64,000 nt of DNA. Origin: Massariosphaeria phaeospora. Its lineage: Eukaryota; Ascomycota; Dothideomycetes; Pleosporales. The translations under genes and the position numbers were made by a program. The number at the start of each line of letters is the position of its first letter. The stretch's first letter is position 1. Below the pieces are notes generated by a model. That model did not search any database. It was not told the origin of the DNA and saw nothing but the letters and a program-made list of their open reading frames with translations. The stretch covers positions 744,001-808,000 of the forward strand of contig JAADJZ010000008.1 of assembly GCA_011032825.1 (NCBI GenBank), read 5' to 3'. Below are positions 47,697-59,332 of the stretch, one piece after another.

Positions 47697-50459
47697 ATGA
47701 CCGGCCTCTCCAGTCCGCCGCGCTTCCTGCCGCCCATCTCGCCCTACCGCGCTCCATCGCCCACCATGTCGCCGGGAGGACGCCGCGGCCGGTCGCTGGC
47801 CAGCTCCGAAGAGGGCCGGCTTCGCCATCTGTCGCCCAGCACCACGCTGCGCGCCTTCACGCAGAAGCCCATGCCCTACGACACGACGCGCGACGAGTAC
47901 AAGATGTTTGCGTGCATCGACAGCCTGACGCCGGCCGAGCGAGACTTGGGCGCACGCGTCGCCAAGGCCGCCCAGCGACTGAAGAGCTGGTGTGACGAGA
48001 TCGAGAAGTGGGGATGGTCGGGCACCTTTGAGCCGCCGAGCGTGGCCTTCCGCGAGCAGCGGCGCCGGAGCCTGGAGCTGCGCATCCGCGAGCACGTCAA
48101 GGATGTGCAAGCGCTGGAGAACATGCCGGAGCTGGAGTACTGGGGCTCGCTGCTGTCGGTCGAGGTGGAGCAGCACGAGGCCCGGCTGGACGAGATGGGC
48201 GAGGAGCTGCTGACGCTCGACATCGAAGAGCTGAAGGGGCATGTGCTGGACATGCATGGCGGCCGGAAATCGCGGCCCTCGTCGGCTGGCTATGGCGCCG
48301 GTCGGCCCAACTACACGCCCATGGACGATTTCGACTTCCTCATCACCCAGACGCTGCTCTCGGCTCTCCCGCACCACTTCCAACTCAACGACCGGCTGAG
48401 CACGTGGACGGCGCGCGTCTCGGTCCTCCGCGAAGCCCCGCGCTATCTCGACGACCTGCAGACCGCACAGAAAGCGATGCGCCTCGGTTGGGACGCTATC
48501 GAGCCGCCGGCCGACGATTCCAATGCCGCGTTTGACAAGTGGAAAGAGGCTACCGAGACCATCGCCGGAGTGCTCCATGGCAAGGTCAGCGATCTGGGAC
48601 GACGTCTCGACATCATGCTGGATACGCTGGAAGGGCGCGAGGATGTGTTGCCTGAGGCCTGGATTGACACTTTCGAAGGCGTCGAGGCTGACTTTGGACG
48701 CTGGGACAACGAGTCGCGAAAGAGACTGATTGAGTTTGACGTGCGCAGGAAGGACGACCAGACCGGAGTGCCCGCTCAGCAAGAGACGTCCGCCAAGGAG
48801 CTGGTCCCACATTCCATCCACCGTGTTACCTCACCGGACGCTCAACTGATAGGTACAAGCGAGCCTTCGGAAAGGCCAGAGCCCGCAAAACCTATCGACG
48901 CTGAAGACCGCCCCCCAACCGCAGTGGACGCAAATATCTCTGAGCCTCCCCGCCAACAGTATGAAGACGCTGGTGGCCCTTTGGCACAGCACATAAATAC
49001 CGAGCCCGACACGTCAACCAACGACGATTCCAGTTTCGACGAAGGTGATACAATAGTGCATAACGAGCTGGAAGAGGATGACTCCTCCGAACCTGACCTG
49101 GTCGTCGTGCGCCCGAGATCGACGAGCTTCTCGGACTCTCCCGTCATCATCACAACGGACGAACCGGCGGATGTGGTTGTTCATCCCCCTCAAACACCAA
49201 CATCACGGCGGGGCAGTGTGGGTTCCATTTCATCCGACATCTCGTTCTCTTCTAGCCCGCCGAGCGTGGTAGAGGATTCGCCTTCCGTACGCAATGCTAC
49301 CGCCCGCACTGCCAGAGCACCCCGTCCCGCTCTCAATGCCGCCATGGGGAAGCGCCGTCCGGGCAAGAGCCTGGGCGAACTATCTGCTGACAACACTCCA
49401 CCGTGGCCGCCGTCACAATTCATTAAGCAGCCCCGCAACAGTGCCGAAGACCTTGAACGCAAGATCTCCGACATCCTGACAACCATCCCGGCCCACATCC
49501 GCCTCACATCTAGTGACGCTCGTGAAGTCAAAGCTGCGCGTGGCGTGACAAACCAAGGTAGTAAGGGATATCTCCGTGCCACTCGTTCCATCAATGGCAT
49601 GAAGTCTCCCGAGCTTACCTTGTCGCCCGTGAAGCAAGACTCTGACTCTGCTAACTCCGCTGCAGGACGCAAGTCCGCGACCGCAATCAGAGGCGATAAC
49701 GATATCAAGCTATACCACCTCACCCAGCCGGGCAAGGACATACCCATCAAGCTGTTCATTCGTCGTGTCGGTGAAAACGGAGAACGCGTCATGGTGCGGG
49801 TAGGCGGCGGTTGGGCCGATCTGGGCGAATATCTAAGACAGTACGCCGAGCATCACGGCCGACGTACAGTCAGCGACGGCAAGTTCGAGATCGTTGGTCT
49901 AGAAGTAAAGCACCCCGACATGCCACCCACCCGGCCGGAGAGTGCCCTGAGTAGACGAGACAGGCGTTTCAGCGGCGGATCGCAAATCGGCAGCCCACTC
50001 ACCACGCCCGTCAAGCTCCCGGAGACAAGCCTCCTGAAAGACGAGGTACCGCCGCCAATGCCCACTCTATCCTCCACACCAGTCGTCACCGGCGACACGA
50101 CATCCACCCCCTCAACCGGCTCCTCGCGCCATTCCTGGCAGGGCAACGAAGTCGGCCTCGCCGGCCCCAAAGCCCGCAAACTCGACCTCAGCGGCGACAA
50201 ACTCGAGTGGATCGAAGGCATGATGAAGCAGGCCAAGTCGGCGCGCAGCGTCAGCTCCACCAGCCTGACGACCAACAACAGCAGCCTGCGCCCCGAGCAC
50301 CCGCCCCAGCCCCGCGACACCAGCAGCCGCGCCGAGAGCCGCAGCGAGAGCCGCTCGGGCGCGCGCAAGAAGGACTTTGGCGACCTGGGCAAAGTCGGCG
50401 GCACCAAGCGCATCTTCCTGCGCGGCGGCGCGACCGCGGAGCGCGAGCACCAGACCTGA
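47697..50459 (+). CDS. GAR (GAS2-related) domain cytoskeletal protein (920 aa)
   Basis: Single exon. Residues about 60-320 are charged and helical, spectrin-like in heptad appearance (GARVAKAAQRLKSW, LEYWGSLLSVEVEQHEARLDEM). A long acidic and Ser/Pro-rich disordered stretch follows (350-640). The GAR domain lies at about 671-740: KLYHLTQPGKDIPIKLFIRR, then ERVMVRVGGGWADLGEYL, the diagnostic strand-loop. The tail is Ser/Arg-rich and ends in a basic patch (GGTKRIFLRGG). GAR domains bind microtubules in animal GAS2 and spectraplakins, so a cortical or microtubule linker is inferred. The ATG at 47697 follows GCCGCC, a strong context. The antisense strand is open for long stretches because of GC-rich third positions; I do not call genes there. 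Confidence 0.9.
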   Translation: MTGLSSPPRFLPPISPYRAPSPTMSPGGRRGRSLASSEEGRLRHLSPSTTLRAFTQKPMPYDTTRDEYKMFACIDSLTPAERDLGARVAKAAQRLKSWCDEIEKWGWSGTFEPPSVAFREQRRRSLELRIREHVKDVQALENMPELEYWGSLLSVEVEQHEARLDEMGEELLTLDIEELKGHVLDMHGGRKSRPSSAGYGAGRPNYTPMDDFDFLITQTLLSALPHHFQLNDRLSTWTARVSVLREAPRYLDDLQTAQKAMRLGWDAIEPPADDSNAAFDKWKEATETIAGVLHGKVSDLGRRLDIMLDTLEGREDVLPEAWIDTFEGVEADFGRWDNESRKRLIEFDVRRKDDQTGVPAQQETSAKELVPHSIHRVTSPDAQLIGTSEPSERPEPAKPIDAEDRPPTAVDANISEPPRQQYEDAGGPLAQHINTEPDTSTNDDSSFDEGDTIVHNELEEDDSSEPDLVVVRPRSTSFSDSPVIITTDEPADVVVHPPQTPTSRRGSVGSISSDISFSSSPPSVVEDSPSVRNATARTARAPRPALNAAMGKRRPGKSLGELSADNTPPWPPSQFIKQPRNSAEDLERKISDILTTIPAHIRLTSSDAREVKAARGVTNQGSKGYLRATRSINGMKSPELTLSPVKQDSDSANSAAGRKSATAIRGDNDIKLYHLTQPGKDIPIKLFIRRVGENGERVMVRVGGGWADLGEYLRQYAEHHGRRTVSDGKFEIVGLEVKHPDMPPTRPESALSRRDRRFSGGSQIGSPLTTPVKLPETSLLKDEVPPPMPTLSSTPVVTGDTTSTPSTGSSRHSWQGNEVGLAGPKARKLDLSGDKLEWIEGMMKQAKSARSVSSTSLTTNNSSLRPEHPPQPRDTSSRAESRSESRSGARKKDFGDLGKVGGTKRIFLRGGATAEREHQT

Positions 50460-50789
50460 TACTGACTGACTGACTGTAATACTAATACTAATACCAAACA
50501 AGCCGCTTTTCGATATACCCCTGGCATAGGTGTACGGGGTATTTTTTCTTTTTGTTTCCTTTGTAAGAACGGAACGGAGTGGACTGACTTGGTGGGTTAT
50601 ACCGGTTTCCTTTTCTGGGCATTGGGGAGAACATCCTGGAGGAAAGATGGGCATTGTCTTACGGGCGTTTTGCATACCCCCCTCCCTCCCACTATCAAAA
50701 GGCTGTACGGTATTATTGGGTATAGGATACCCTTTCCAGGCTCTGGTTCGGTTGTATTGTCATTTGGGGACATATCTTCTTCTCTGGTC

Positions 50790-50815
50790 AGGTTAGGATA
50801 GGTTAGGTTAGGTTG
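50790..50815. repeat. GGTTA-type repeat
   Basis: AGGTTAGGATAGGTTAGG and further GGTTA units, five in all with slight variation. Confidence 0.8.
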
Positions 50816-50885
50816 TTTTTTGCGCCCTTTGGCACACACCACAACGACACAGATAGCTAGTCGTGGTAGTTCCAGTTCGGTTCGA

Positions 50886-50920
50886 TTCAGATCAGATCAG
50901 CTCAGCTCAGCTCAGCTCAG
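50886..50920. repeat. ATCAG/CTCAG pentamer array
   Basis: Seven pentamers in register: one ATTCAG-like, two ATCAG, four CTCAG. Confidence 0.85.
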
Positions 50921-51208
50921 ATTATCTTACTTTACTTTACTTCCACTTTTACTTCAGATCAAGTCCCGTTTTCATGCACACATGTGGATGCGATATCTAG
51001 GGCGGGCGCCGGGCAGGCAGGGCCAAAGAAACCAAACAAACATCTAGTTGACTCGATTTCTGTTTTCTTCTTTCCTCTTCTGCTCTCGTCTCAGTATTGT
51101 CTTGAATATTTCTCTTCGTGCGTCATTGTTTCACGTACGTCCTTGGTTTCTTTTGCTTTGGGGGATGGCATGTTAGCTAGCGTTGTAAGAGTTGAAAGGA
51201 GAGAGAGG

Positions 51209-51240
51209 TGTGCGTGTGTGTCTGTGTCTGTGTGCGTGAG
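51209..51240. repeat. imperfect GT tract
   Basis: Alternating GT with occasional C substitutions. Confidence 0.7.
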
Positions 51241-51871
51241 ATCTAAAAGTCTAATTCCTGGGTATGACATCCAAAATCTATAATCTATAATCCAAAATAC
51301 AAACCTACACTACAAAATCCACCATACCATACCATCTATCTAAAGCTTTCTCCCCCGCGAACTCGGCACTGCACAGCTTATAAGGGACAAACTGGATTGG
51401 TCCTTAGCAGCCTGAACCTGAATCTGCGCCGCTACATACATACTTCCTACCCCAGGCCCCTTCCAAAACAAAAACAACAGTCAAAGCTGCTATGAACACA
51501 TCACAGCCGCCACGCCGCTCTTTCGGATTACCTAGTTCATACGCGCCGATAGCTCGCAAGAGCAAGCTGTTGTTGCAAAGCCCTTCCTTCCTTCTCGCAT
51601 CCCGAAAAAAATACATACGCTGAGCGGAGCTGAGCTGAGCTGGACATGCCACATGTATGATGGTGCATTGCTATATAGAAGACCAACTACACGAAACGGA
51701 TGAGTGAGCTGTTACTATTTGCTGGAAAGGGGAGATAGAGGTGGCCGTTGCGTTGTGGTGCGGTAGGTGCGGTAGACGTGGTAAACACAACAGGTAGGAA
51801 TGAGAGGGTTAATTCTGCCGGCCCTGCTGGACCCCATTCTGTTGCAAGGGAGTCTGGGAGTGGTAGTGGTA

Positions 51872-51892
51872 AGTAGTAGTAGTAGTAGTAGT
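51872..51892. repeat. AGT trinucleotide array
   Basis: Seven copies of AGT. Confidence 0.85.
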
Positions 51893-54331
51893 GCATGTGG
51901 GAATGAGCAAACTCGATTTGGTGTAGAGGACGTGAGGATAGAGGCAAGCGAGGCAATGAGCGTGACGAACGGTGAAGAGCGTGAGGAAAGCAAGTGGACC
52001 GGTTTCCAAGAGGTCAACCTGCTTCTGCTAATAGACGAGGTATTAGAAAATACAGGTAGACACAGTAGTATCAAAGAGCTTTGGCAGACGCGTCCGTCCT
52101 TTGCCACGATCACGTACCTTTTTTCCCCTGTTCTTATCGGGCTGAGAGCAACCTGTCCGGATACTAGCGTATACTCTCCGTCTAACCAACACCAGAGTCC
52201 TGGCTTACGATGTGCTGGATAAGAATAGCGGAAAAGACACCGTCATACACAGTGCCGGTCTTGTTAGGCAGTCTGCTACCATCGACCAAGGCAACGAGCG
52301 TAAGCGGCCAAGGGGTCCTAGTCGCGGCCTTCGGCCCAACAGGCTCACATGCGCACAAATGTCTGTGACGGAAACCGCATAAACGAGCCCGTCATGCATT
52401 CTCCGAATGCATCATGGCCTCACTATTCTTACCTGCCCTCTTACCCACCGTAACCTACGATCCCCTTTCCCCCCTGAAAACTCCTCCATCACCTGCCCGC
52501 CCGCCTAGGTCCTGCGATTCGCCAACCCAACAGAATGCCTGTCGCCTCCTGAATACCTAGCTTACAAGTTGCGGCGTACATGGCTCTGCGCTGATGTCGG
52601 TGGCTGCGGCGTTTTGCAACCGCTGCCCAACAAGTTGTTGGCAACACAGCCAGGTTCTAGAATTTTCTTCCTGGGAAAGAACCCGGACCCTGGTTGGGAC
52701 TCTAGGATGCATTATCGAAATCCTGATTTCCGGGATACAGTCGCGGAGTATGAACGAACATACGTGCAAGGGTCGACCGGTTCAACAAAGCTGAATGGTG
52801 TTACACTCGCTGGTGGTACGGCGTCCCATTCCAGTCGAAAGCACATGCTTTCTGTACGCTAGCATCCAATGGTTGACAAGATTCGGAACCGCCTTCGAGA
52901 AGCAGAGCGGCGCCTTTCCAAATACGCCGGGACGGACCGCGCCACTAGTGTGTTTGCTCTTGGGAATAGGAGTACACTAGATGTCGTAGAACGATAGTAA
53001 TGAGCGGATTACTTTAACCCCGTGCTTCGACCTACCAAGTTCAGCTCTAGTAACATCGCGTGGTGTGTGCAGGAGAAAGGCGTGCTGAGACAATGGCAGT
53101 CCCCACGAGAATGGCGTTGGTGAACTTAGCTCCACGAGGCAGACGTGCCAACCCGTACAGGCAAGGATCTAGGGCGAGGAGTGAAGAGACAGGAAAGCGA
53201 GAGCCAGGGAGGCGTGAGCGCAGTCCAATTTCAGGCTCGTAGCCTGGGGCTGGATCGATGCCGCTCGCTGTGCCTCTCCTACGGTGTGCGTGAATGCAAA
53301 TGGCTGCAGCGTCTCGTACGCGTAGATAGTACTGCGCGGAGTCTGCCCCAAATTAGAATACTTCAAATCAGCAGAGGGTTGGAAGAACAGAGAGGGAAAA
53401 TTTGACTGAGACATGCGCTAAATAAACAGTCGTTGTGCACCGTGCCCCTACCCCAAGCATTTCCCGATCCCCCGTCGCGGTCCCGTCGCAGTCGGGCTCT
53501 TGCTCGGGCTTCTGTTCCTTTCGTTAAGGGTGCCGTCAGCTTTGGGGTCGGGCCGCGTCCGGATAGCAGCGGGAGACAGAACCGTTTGCCCGTTAGGAAC
53601 CACATGAGACGGCTGATCGACGAGGTGTCCTGATATATTGAAGAATGCCTATTCAACGCAAAGGTGTGGAAGAAGCTCAGACCAGCCTCTGATAGGAATT
53701 TACAGGTGGTGTCGCTCCCGTAGTACGCCTGACGGTCAGCCATTCGAAGCAATGCGTAGATGGTCTGGTGTGGTGATTCGATGGCTCGCTGGGGGGGGGT
53801 GCGATGGTCGTAGTATTTGTGCTACCGTATGCATAGCAGTGGACGCTATTGGAAAACAAGTTAAATGCTCTGGAACTGATGTGGTGGTGATCATGCCGAG
53901 GGCATCCGATCTCCGTCCTGGGGGCGGTCGAACCGGTGCCACAACATGGAGTCCAACTCCGATGGCTGAGATGATATCGTGGTGGGCGATCCGCCATATC
54001 ATTGTGACACGAGCAACATGGTATCCGGCGTAGGAGCCATGGAGCAGACAATAAATACAGAAATTGCTGCTCTTACCTCGATAGTCCCCTGCCAATGATC
54101 TCCATTCGGCCATGACGCACAAGCACTTCCAGCCACCGCCGACTCCGATTCCTTCTGGCCCAAGCAGCGTCAGTGTCACTCACCTCAGCCTCACCAAAAA
54201 CAAAATAACGCCAAGGCTAGGCGGAAGCGGGGACAACCGCTGTGCCTTTAAACCTCACGCTTCTCAAGATTCCAGAGCCTGATTGTTTTTCTTCTGCGAG
54301 TCGGTTCCGTCCTTAGGTCGCAGGCGAGAAG

Positions 54332-54898
54332 ATGAGTATTCGGATAAACGCAACGGTTAACGAGGCCCGGGCCGCTGCCGGCCACAGCAAAGAACAATGG
54401 GATAGATTTTATGTGAGTCTAGAGAAAAAGAAGGAGACTGAGCTGACCATAGTAGTTCATTACAAAAGACGAGGCCAAGCAGCTTTCCGAAGCACATCCA
54501 GACTGGACGAGGTGGATTCTTATACCTGCGAACGAGAAAGACCGGATGCTAGAGCGAATAAACGCGCGATTGGTCGTGGAGGGCATACCGGCTGTTGAAA
54601 TGATAATCTTGAAGTGGAGAATGTCGCAATTGCTCCGGGATATACAGAGAAAATACGGTACGTTACGCGCGCGCTCGTCCATCCATATAGGCGCAGCCTG
54701 GGCGGTTATCATGCAGGTACAAGTAGCTAATCTTATCGGTGCTTAGCCGAAGGTAGCATGTTGATAGGCATTGGAAGTCCCGGTTCGCAGACTCCAGCCC
54801 AAACGCCGGGGGACAGCAGTACACAGTCGCCGAGCCCTCAACAAACAGACACCTCAACAGGCGAATCGCGGCCGTTCGATCCGATAAGAGACGTATAG
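54332..54898 (+). CDS. unrecognised small three-exon protein (144 aa)
   Basis: Exons 54332-54412, 54456-54657 and 54747-54898. Introns are 43 bp (GTGAGT, branch GCTGAC, TAG) and 89 bp (GTACGT...TTAG). The join gives 144 codons plus stop, while the unspliced reading frame soon fails. The protein starts MSIRINATVNEARAAAGHSK. Its middle is helical and charged (TKDEAKQLSEAHPDWTRW, ERINARLVVEGIP, LKWRMSQLLRDIQRKY), and it ends in a Ser/Thr/Gln/Pro-rich tail (GSQTPAQTPGDSSTQ). No signal peptide or transmembrane helix. I do not recognise a family. The middle has the look of a short helical, possibly DNA-binding or coiled module. Confidence 0.72.
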
Positions 54899-57800
54899 AT
54901 CTGAGGAGATACCACGGGAGGAAATCTGTCTTTGTACACCCTTAGATTTGGGACGAGTAGAGCGTGCTGGACCCGCGCAGGACTCAAGTCGTATCGCCGA
55001 CACGGAGAAGACGAGCAATAGGGGTCGAAACACATGAGGCCGCGGGGAGGAGGTATGTACGGCATACGCCAAGGTGTCAGTCCATCCTGATGTCCTGTAG
55101 GCCACGTCCAGAAGCACAACGCCGACGAGGAGACGCGACGACTTCGCACAGAGACCTGACGACGTCCATTTCCGAGCGGCGGGCGGCACAGCGAGGAAGG
55201 AAGGCTGGGTGGGGTGCAGCACGAAACGCTCCGGTACGTAGATATATGGTATTTCTCACGGGCATCCAAGTCCGACTCTTGATGGTCAATCACTCAATTT
55301 ACGCCATTCCCTGTCCAATCAGACTGCTCCGCATGTGTTTGTCTTTAATTGGTGGTTGAACACCATCGCTTGGCATGGTGGGTTGTGCATGCTACGCTCG
55401 CCCATGTCCGACCTCCAGTGTCCCCGAACCGAGTTTCTCGTTCTCGAGGCCTGACGGCTCTGGCACCGCGGCCGTTCGTGGTGTGACTTCCTGCTTTTCC
55501 TGTGTAGCCGATGATTATTAGCTTCTGAAGTTCCATACTCCCAATGTCACCTTGCCCCAGTCTCTCCAATAACCACTCCCTGGCGGCGAAGAGGCAACTG
55601 TAGCATAACAGTAGCAGCTCCACTTCCGCCTTCACGGAACTTTGCCCAAGCCTGCACAGATAGGATCGCAGGCTTGGGAGAGCTGCCCGTCACTGCCACG
55701 GCAAGCAGCCCCTCGCGCTGGCCAGTGCATGTTACTCGCGGCCAAGCGTGTTGTGCATCCGCCGAAAATCGGAGCAGCATAGTCCATGGGTGATATTCCA
55801 CGCATGGGAGGCGGGTGCGACGAGGGGTGTTGATGAGGTGGAGGAGAGACGGCTGAAGTGGTGTTGGAGGTATCAACTAGGCAGCTAGCCCCCTTAGCTC
55901 CTGCCGTCAACCATGGACTGAGGCTGTCACCACCACAATGACCACACCACTCGGTCTTCTTGCACGCGGTAAACAGCGTTGGGCACAAGAAACTCGTTGT
56001 CTGCCGGCTGCTCTGGCTTCCCTTCCACCTCTTCCTTCCGAATCCTATCCGTGTTCCTTCGACCTGAGCTTGCGGGGACAGCGAGTGCCAACTGCGGAGC
56101 AACAACGTCGAGCGAAAGGCAACAAGGCACTCACCTTCACATCCTCAGCCCGATCTCATATCTTCCCGCTGACCCTGAGTCCTCCGAAGCCAGCAGTGGC
56201 CCGTCAACCCCCTTTCCGACAGCCAGCAACAGAAGCAGCGGCTGCTTGTACTGTGCTGTCTTCCCCACCTGACGAATCGGACATCTACTCTGTTGACGTG
56301 CACAGAGTGGTATTTATACCGCGCCGCACCTGCTCGGGCCACACATGTTATTTCTCGACAGCCTTGACCAAGACGACCGCCTCCTGCGTCAAAACTCCAC
56401 ACCTGCAAGGGCCGTAACCGAAAGCAGCGACCCACTAGCCGCCAATCGACTTCTGCATTCGCTCGTTACGAGGACTGCTACACAGAGGAGCCCGGCGTAT
56501 CATCGTTTGGTCGTTGGAGAGTTATACTATACCATACCCGAGCGGGCGCCTGTAACGGATGACCTACTGCCATAGCCATTTGCCTTGTGGAGCTTTACCA
56601 CGGACCAGGAAGCTATTAGAGCAGTCTCTGCAGCACAAAAACTACGCACAAAAAGCACAGGAAAGTGAGTGCTGGGACCCTAGTAGAACTGACAGACGTT
56701 TTGTAGTCATACCTGTCGGCGCTCCACCTAGAAAATCCAGGCCCATCCTTCGCGATCTTTCCACGAACCCTAATATCCTCGACAGGCCGCTAGCAAAGAG
56801 CCGCATCTTGCAAAGAGCCCGTCGGTCTGTTACTTCCTCAGGTTACTCCTACCCTCGATCCCCGTAGTCGGACTGCCACATGGCGAACAACCTCAAAGCA
56901 CCAGGGCTGAATTCTCTCTTTGGGGATCAGACTACTTCAAACTGGAACCACGACGCCTTGACGCCTTGTAGGGGTAATCAGATATACAATCTGCCAATGA
57001 GTCGCTGAGCCACACTCGGGCAGATCCAAGTCACAGAACCGTCCAGCACTAGAAACCAACACTCATCGTCGGACTCAATAACCCAACTATATCCGCCCTG
57101 ACAGCAACAAAGCTTATTCAGCTGACACATCCCACTGTAACCTGACCAGTACCCCCAACATAGGTGAGGCTCTCAGTCCCGGGAGCCACTAGGAGTAATG
57201 TGTTCAAGTGTTCCACCCACCTAGAGAACAACTACCAGAGACCCATCAAGTCGCAAAGTCAACCTAGGCTGATCAAAATCTCACCTGTATCTCCCCTGGC
57301 AGAGGCCCCAACTTTTGCCACTGCGAGGTCGATACCCATGCTAACCAATGCTATCTCTATAGTCAAACTTCGCAACCACTTGGGCAGCCCTTCGTGTTCT
57401 CGAACGGGGCTTGCTCGGTGGAGTAAAAGCTGGTGCTACACCCTCGACACGGCCTGTTCGCGAAGACGCGAAATATATTGTTGGTTGCAACACCTATGCT
57501 CGACTGATTGAGGAATTAGATGATGGGTAAATTTACTGAGGACCATATCTGTAGCATGAGGCCCGGCGATAGACGGTCAAGAGGTCGGATCTTGCATGTA
57601 GAAAGCTCAGAATAGATAAGTGATGGTTACTTGCCGCCCTGGGACATAATCGCCTTGAATGGTGTTGTGGTGCTGGCCCAGTGAACTGATTCTCAAGGCT
57701 GGGTCGGTAACACGTTCGTCTAGACGAGCTGGTAAAGGCTGAAGGGGTTTTTGAGCTTGGTCATTTCCATGTTATGGTATGCATCTAAGTTTCTTGCCAT

Positions 57801-58008
57801 GGTGTCCGCTTAATAGATCTCCCTCTTCCACGTTTCTTTCACGATTTAGCGTAGCGGCACATTGAAGATAGATAGTCTCTGACGAACGGGTTGCGAGGCA
57901 GATGGACATTAATATCCTGGTATCATTGAATTTTATCATGGTTCCTGGTCGCATCGCTATCCAGACCTCATATCTTCATTACGAATAGCCCTCCCCAAAG
58001 AAGCATCG
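54899..58008. other. intergenic, 3.1 kb
   Basis: Overlapping open frames on both strands (for example 55632-56105 minus, 55938-56417 plus) share low-complexity, Pro/Ser- or Cys-rich translations and no domain. I could not assemble a spliced gene. No RNA gene recognised. Confidence 0.4.
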
Positions 58009-58892
58009 TCATGTCTGCATACCAAATCCCGGCTCGATCCCGTGCGCCTTCAACACTTTGGCTTTCCGCGCATCCGAGGCCTTCTTCTCCGCCTTGTGTG
58101 CTGCCGCCAGTGCGCGTACTTCCTTCTCGGGCGCGTACTTGAGTCCCCGCGGATGGTCTTCGAGATCCAGATCCACGGTTGCGCAGATGGTGACGTTTTC
58201 GCCTCGTATCGTCATGACGCCGGGGAGCTTGACGTCGCAGATCAGCCAGGCGGGGTTTGTCTGCACCGATTCGGGTGTGTAGTCGGGGTTACGGGCGAAG
58301 ATGCGCTCGACGCATTCGGTGAGGACGAGGTTGGCTGGAGGGGTGGGTACGCGTGATTAGCGGGGGACACGAGGGCGGGTAGTTGCAGCGGTGCTTACCA
58401 AACTGGTCGTAGGACCGCAGGATGCCGATGTATTCTTTCTCGTCGCGGAGGAGCACGTCTACTTTCTCTGCCAGAGGTCAATTGACTGCGTCATGGGGTT
58501 TAGGCGTGGAAGCAGTGGGGGTGTTCGTACTGTCGACCATATCTAGCAGCATGGCGGAGGTGAGGAACGCTTGCGGGGGCAGGTCGACGGGTAGAATGGG
58601 CTGCGACGGCTGGCTTCTTGCTCCACCGAGCGGAGTCGGCGTCTGCTGAGGGGGCGGCGTGGCATTGTACACTCCTCGGTATCCTGCATCATCCAAGCTT
58701 GTCAGTGTGTTGCATGTCAATGAAGCATCGACAGCGGGACGACGCACCAATTGCTTGCGGGGGATTGCTCGGGGCCTCGGGAACAGGCTGCGGCGGGGCT
58801 TGCTCCTGCAACGAGCGCTGCAACATCGCGTTGAAGATGTTTTGGCGACCATCTGCGGGGCCGCCGTGGGGTTGATGCGGGTGGTAAGACAT
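58009..58892 (-). CDS. LSM1: LSM1, Sm-like mRNA-decapping cofactor, with N-terminal extension
   Basis: Subunit of the cytoplasmic LSM1-7/PAT1 ring that binds oligoadenylated mRNA 3' ends and promotes decapping in P-bodies. Exons 58892-58748, 58683-58531, 58467-58399, 58334-58009 give 230 residues. The Sm fold runs from about residue 95: MLLDMVDKKVDVLLRD and EYIGILRSYDQFANLVL form Sm1, and GVMTIRGENVTI forms Sm2. DLDLEDHP is the signature shared by LSM1 proteins, followed by the C-terminal helix (EKEVRALAAAHKAEKKAS). The first ~95 residues are a Pro/Gln-rich extension (PHQPHGGPADGRQNIF) absent from short animal and yeast forms. All joins keep phase. Confidence 0.92.
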
Positions 58893-59283
58893 GGCGGACG
58901 GCTGTCCGGGTGTCTGTTGTGCGGTCTGGAGAGTTAGCAGCGGTTTCGAAAGCTCGGTGGAGGCGGCGCAAGCATGGCGAGGTGTGGGCAGGTTCTCGTG
59001 TGCCTTTACTCGAGAGTCGCGTCTTCAAGAGTTGATATGGTCTCGCGAGTACTTACGTAATCTGCTAGCGCAGCTGCCACTGCCACGGAGCACGGAGCAT
59101 CTTCCGGCAATCTACACCACCGCCGCCGGACCTCGGACTATACCAGCAAGACATGCCTAGGACCCTCTTCTATAGCCCCTCTTCAAAGTAACCATGAAAA
59201 ACTAGAATGGGCAGGTCAAAATGTTCTGGCGAAGTTCTACCGGATGAAGGTCTGTGCAGAGTGTCCAAGCTTTTCAACTATAA

Positions 59284-59315
59284 GTACCTAGGTACCTAAG
59301 TACCTGGGTACCTCT
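59284..59315. repeat. four GTACCT units with exact 8-bp period
   Basis: GTACCT at 59284, 59292, 59300 and 59308, each followed by a different dinucleotide (AG, AA, GG, CT). Because only six of eight bases are conserved in every unit, this looks like repeated protein-binding sites more than a simple microsatellite (inference). Confidence 0.85.
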
Positions 59316-59325
59316 ATCAGCGACA

Positions 59326-59332
59326 TATAAAG
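59326..59332 (+). promoter_or_regulatory. TATA-like element before the SDR
   Basis: TATAAAG 173 bp before the start codon at 59505 and 11 bp after the GTACCT array. Confidence 0.4.

Larger units (their letters stand above)
50460..54331. other. intergenic, 3.9 kb, rich in simple repeats
   Basis: The first 1.7 kb after the GAR gene is T- and repeat-rich: GGTTA units, ATCAG/CTCAG pentamers, GT tract, AGT trimers. It probably contains its 3' untranslated region. From 52.2 kb onward only short frames occur. A 148-codon minus frame (53736-54179) just upstream of the small gene at 54332 shows no domain. Confidence 0.45.

Noticed and set aside
47472..48821. 449-codon open frame antisense to the GAR gene
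   Set aside because: It mirrors a GC-rich, codon-biased real gene; the sense strand carries the GAR domain and the antisense translation has no domain. The same holds for minus frames at 49190-49792 and 49853-50527.
50790..50815. telomere-like repeat
   Set aside because: The unit is GGTTA, not the TTAGGG of filamentous ascomycetes, the tract is only 26 bp, and genes continue on both sides.
51800..52222. 140-codon plus-strand frame with a poly-Ser run
   Set aside because: The Ser run is the AGT microsatellite; no domain, no good start context.
53736..54179. 148-codon minus-strand frame divergent from the small gene at 54332
   Set aside because: Possible start context, but the translation shows no domain and I found no supporting splice structure; not enough to call a gene.
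55632..56417. overlapping frames of 157 and 159 codons on opposite strands
   Set aside because: Both are low-complexity, overlap each other and match nothing I recognise; at most one could be real and neither has support.
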